This document shows positions 5,363-7,090 of a DNA stretch of 7,090 nt, in pieces. Position 1 is the stretch's first letter. Every line of letters starts with the position of its first letter. This DNA is from an uncultured Bacilli bacterium (GTDB lineage: Bacteria; Bacillota_I; Bacilli_A; RF39; UBA660). The notes below the pieces were generated by a model, which was given only the letters and a program-made list of their open reading frames with translations, was not told the origin of the DNA and ran no database searches. The stretch lies in the NCBI GenBank assembly GCA_944358565.1, contig CALVRK010000054.1, positions 1-7,090 on the forward strand, written 5' to 3'. The translations under genes and the position numbers were made by a program.

Positions 5363-6610
5363 ATGCATATTAAATTACTAACAAATGCAGAATTTTTAGA
5401 ATTTTCAAAATTATTTAAACCTGGTTCTATTTATCAAACTCCTTATTATGCATTTACGATGCATGAGGAAGGATATAGTTCAATGTTTGTAGGACTTATG
5501 ATCGGCAATATTTTAAAAGCAGCTAGTTTAATTTTAGTTTATAAAGTTAATGGTTTTAAATATGCTTTGGCGCCTAGGGGTTTTTTAATCGATTATAATG
5601 ATGAAGAGCTTGTGACAACTTTTACGAAGTTAATTAAAAAATTCTTAGGAAAAAGAGATATTGTAGCCGTAAAAATAAATCCAATGATTATTAGAAAAGT
5701 ATATAATAATACTGGTCATACAGTTCAAAACAATGAATTATATGATATAACTTTTGAAAGGCTAAAAAAACTTGGATATTTTCATTTAGGTTATAATAAT
5801 TATTTCGAGGCTTTAAAACCAAGATTTGAAGCTTTTATTAATTTAGATTTAAATTATATTAAATTATTTGCGAACATCGATCGAAGCTGCCGAAACAAAA
5901 TTAGAAAAGCCGTTCGTGATGGCATTAAAGTATATCATGGAAATGAAGAAGATTTAAAATATTTATATGAAGAGACACAAGGTAAATATCCTAGAGGATT
6001 AGGATACTTTAAAGATTTATACAAGTTTTTTGAAAAAGACAATTTGATTGATTTTTATTATAGTAAACTTGATACAACCGATTATTTACAATACACTCAA
6101 AAAAGATATAATGATTATTATAAAAAAAGTGCGGAACTTAGCCACAAATTAATTAGTTTAAAAGGAAATTCTGATAAGATAATTAATGAAAAACTAAATA
6201 TTGATAAAAATGTAGTTAAATATCGCAATCAATTGGCAGAAGCTACAGAGTATTTAAAAAATTATCCAGAAGGTATTGTGACTTCTTCAGCTTTAGTTAT
6301 CAGATGGCAAGATGCGGTATATTTAGCAATTGATGGTTATGATAAAAATTATAAAAAGTTTGGAGCAAAACAACTTATGATTTGGAAACTGATGGGAAGA
6401 TATGCGAAACTAGGATATAAGAAGTTTTATTTAGGTGGGGTTACTAATATTAATAAACCTAACAATAAGTATAAGGGTCTAAATGAATTTAAACTTAACT
6501 TTCATGCAAATGTTATTGAATATGTTGGTGACTTTGAATTAGTTACAAATTCTCCACGCTACTTTGTTTATAAAAATTCATTTGGAATTACTGGTATGTT
6601 TAAAAAGTGA
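5363..6610 (+). CDS. FemABX/MurM-type peptidoglycan bridge aminoacyltransferase
   Basis: A 415-residue cytoplasmic enzyme. FemABX proteins take an amino acid from aminoacyl-tRNA and attach it to the lysine side chain of the peptidoglycan precursor lipid II, building the interpeptide bridge. The N-terminal GNAT-like half includes GSIYQTPYYA (21-30), YALAPRGFLIDY (67-78) and VKINP (103-107). The second half carries RNKIRKAVRDGIKV (177-190), typical of the family. A charged helical insertion (~240-298) matches the antiparallel coiled-coil arm of FemA/FemX. The C-terminal core has SSALVIRWQDAVYLAIDG (308-325) and the signature GLNEFKLNFHANVIEYVGDF (372-391). Length is normal (FemABX ~400-420). 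Which residue is added (Gly, Ala, Ser) cannot be told. It has its own promoter upstream and a terminator at its end. No truncation is seen. Confidence 0.92.
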   Translation: MHIKLLTNAEFLEFSKLFKPGSIYQTPYYAFTMHEEGYSSMFVGLMIGNILKAASLILVYKVNGFKYALAPRGFLIDYNDEELVTTFTKLIKKFLGKRDIVAVKINPMIIRKVYNNTGHTVQNNELYDITFERLKKLGYFHLGYNNYFEALKPRFEAFINLDLNYIKLFANIDRSCRNKIRKAVRDGIKVYHGNEEDLKYLYEETQGKYPRGLGYFKDLYKFFEKDNLIDFYYSKLDTTDYLQYTQKRYNDYYKKSAELSHKLISLKGNSDKIINEKLNIDKNVVKYRNQLAEATEYLKNYPEGIVTSSALVIRWQDAVYLAIDGYDKNYKKFGAKQLMIWKLMGRYAKLGYKKFYLGGVTNINKPNNKYKGLNEFKLNFHANVIEYVGDFELVTNSPRYFVYKNSFGITGMFKK

Positions 6611-6635
6611 TAACTAAATTTAGTTACCACTTTTT
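6602..6635. terminator. Bidirectional terminator between FemX and YebC genes
   Basis: A long inverted repeat has arms 6602-6618 and 6619-6635, with 16 of 17 positions paired and one A/C mismatch. The centre AAATTT forms a minimal loop. The A-run on one side and T-run on the other give U-tails in both directions. It covers the FemX TGA stop and lies 15 nt beyond the YebC stop. Confidence 0.8.
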
Positions 6636-6649
6636 GTGTATAAAAATGC

Positions 6650-7090
6650 TTATAGCTCAACATTATGATAGACGCGCTGAACATCTTCAACTTCATCTAG
6701 TAAATTAAGCATTCTTTCAAATGTTTCTTTATCTTCACCGGTTAAAGTTACTTTGTCTTTTGGAAGCATTGTTATTTCATCTAAATCAAATTCAACATTT
6801 GGCAATTTAGCAGAAATAGCTTCTTTAATTTTATTTAGATCATTTGGAGCGCCATAAACAACAACTTCATCGTTTTCAGTTTCGATGTCATTAACATCTA
6901 GTCCAGCTTCAACTAAAGTATCTAAAGTATCTTCTTCAGATAATCCTTTAAAACTGACAATGCATAAATGGTCATACATGTAGCTAACGCTGCCTTGGGC
7001 TCCCATTTTAACATGACATTTATTGATTACTGCTCGAATACTACTAACCGATCTATTAACGTTATCGGTTAAACAAGCAATGATAGCGGT
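6650..7090 (-). CDS. YebC/PmpR/TACO1-family regulator, C-terminal part (truncated by window)
   Basis: The frame stays open to the right edge, so 146 C-terminal residues of a ~240-residue family are present and the start lies outside. The visible part begins TAIIACLTDNVNRSVSSIRA, matching the family's VE-x-LTDN-x-NR-T region. It continues with MGAQGSVSYMYDH, the equivalent of the usual GGNLG-x2-GSV-x-WMF block. It then runs through the two acidic C-terminal subdomains (TENDEVVVYG; KLPNVEFDLDEITMLP) and ends LLDEVEDVQRVYHNVEL, the standard family ending. YebC proteins were annotated as transcription regulators. The mitochondrial homologue TACO1 activates translation, and a translational role is now favoured for several bacterial members. 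It is cytoplasmic. The methionine at 7004-7006 is internal, not a start. Tyr replaces the usual Trp in the GSV block, a mild variation. Confidence 0.92.
   Translation of the reverse strand, partial: TAIIACLTDNVNRSVSSIRAVINKCHVKMGAQGSVSYMYDHLCIVSFKGLSEEDTLDTLVEAGLDVNDIETENDEVVVYGAPNDLNKIKEAISAKLPNVEFDLDEITMLPKDKVTLTGEDKETFERMLNLLDEVEDVQRVYHNVEL

Noticed and set aside
7004..7006. ATG as the start of a 118-residue YebC protein
   Set aside because: Upstream codons to the window edge encode the conserved LTDNVNRSVSSIRA region of YebC, so this methionine is internal.
1..7090. Insertion sequence, prophage or CRISPR array
   Set aside because: No transposase or integrase, no terminal inverted repeats with target duplications, and no regularly spaced direct repeats were seen.

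Overview
The window is about 28% GC by eye and reads as bacterial DNA from a low-GC Gram-positive lineage: Bacilli/Firmicutes, possibly one of the gut clades once placed in Tenericutes. The support is A+T-rich coding, strong AAGGAGG-type ribosome sites, U-tailed hairpin terminators, a FemX-type peptidoglycan-bridge enzyme and a DUF1540 protein. Tryptophan is written TGG. TGA is used as a stop, in an ATGA overlap and just before a terminator. The standard bacterial code 11 therefore applies, not the Mycoplasma code. A FemABX enzyme implies a walled cell. No mobile element, tRNA, rRNA or CRISPR array is visible.

Layout. Bases 1-151 hold the end of a possible truncated reading frame (or a structured leader) and a promoter. 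Bases 152-2098 (+) carry two tandem paralogs that join an N-terminal helix-turn-helix to a complete calcineurin-like metallophosphoesterase domain. They end in a hairpin that also ends the converging operon. Bases 2125-5016 (-) form a tight three-gene operon, with 8-nt and 4-nt overlaps, transcribed 5016 to 2125. It contains a DUF2229-type protein, a 2-hydroxyacyl-CoA dehydratase-like protein, and an ATP-dependent [4Fe-4S] activase (BadF/BadG/HgdC family). Bases 5107-5268 (+) hold a 53-residue seven-cysteine DUF1540 protein, divergent from the operon. Bases 5363-6610 (+) encode a FemABX aminoacyltransferase. Bases 6650-7090 (-) are the C-terminal part of a YebC/PmpR/TACO1-family protein that runs off the right edge.

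How the genes relate. The three-gene operon looks like a split form of the large acyl-CoA dehydratase activase-related protein found as one chain in many anaerobes. An ATP-driven ASKHA reductase would push a low-potential electron onto an iron-sulfur partner made of the two cysteine-bearing subunits. The true substrate is unknown. The adjacent DUF1540 gene encodes another cysteine-rich, probably metal-binding product and shares the divergent promoter region, so co-regulation is possible but unproven. The two HTH-phosphoesterases are the least explained part of the window. Their catalytic cores are gap-free relatives at about 52% identity by hand count, while their HTH domains have diverged. 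FemX and YebC look like ordinary housekeeping neighbours, converging on one bidirectional terminator.
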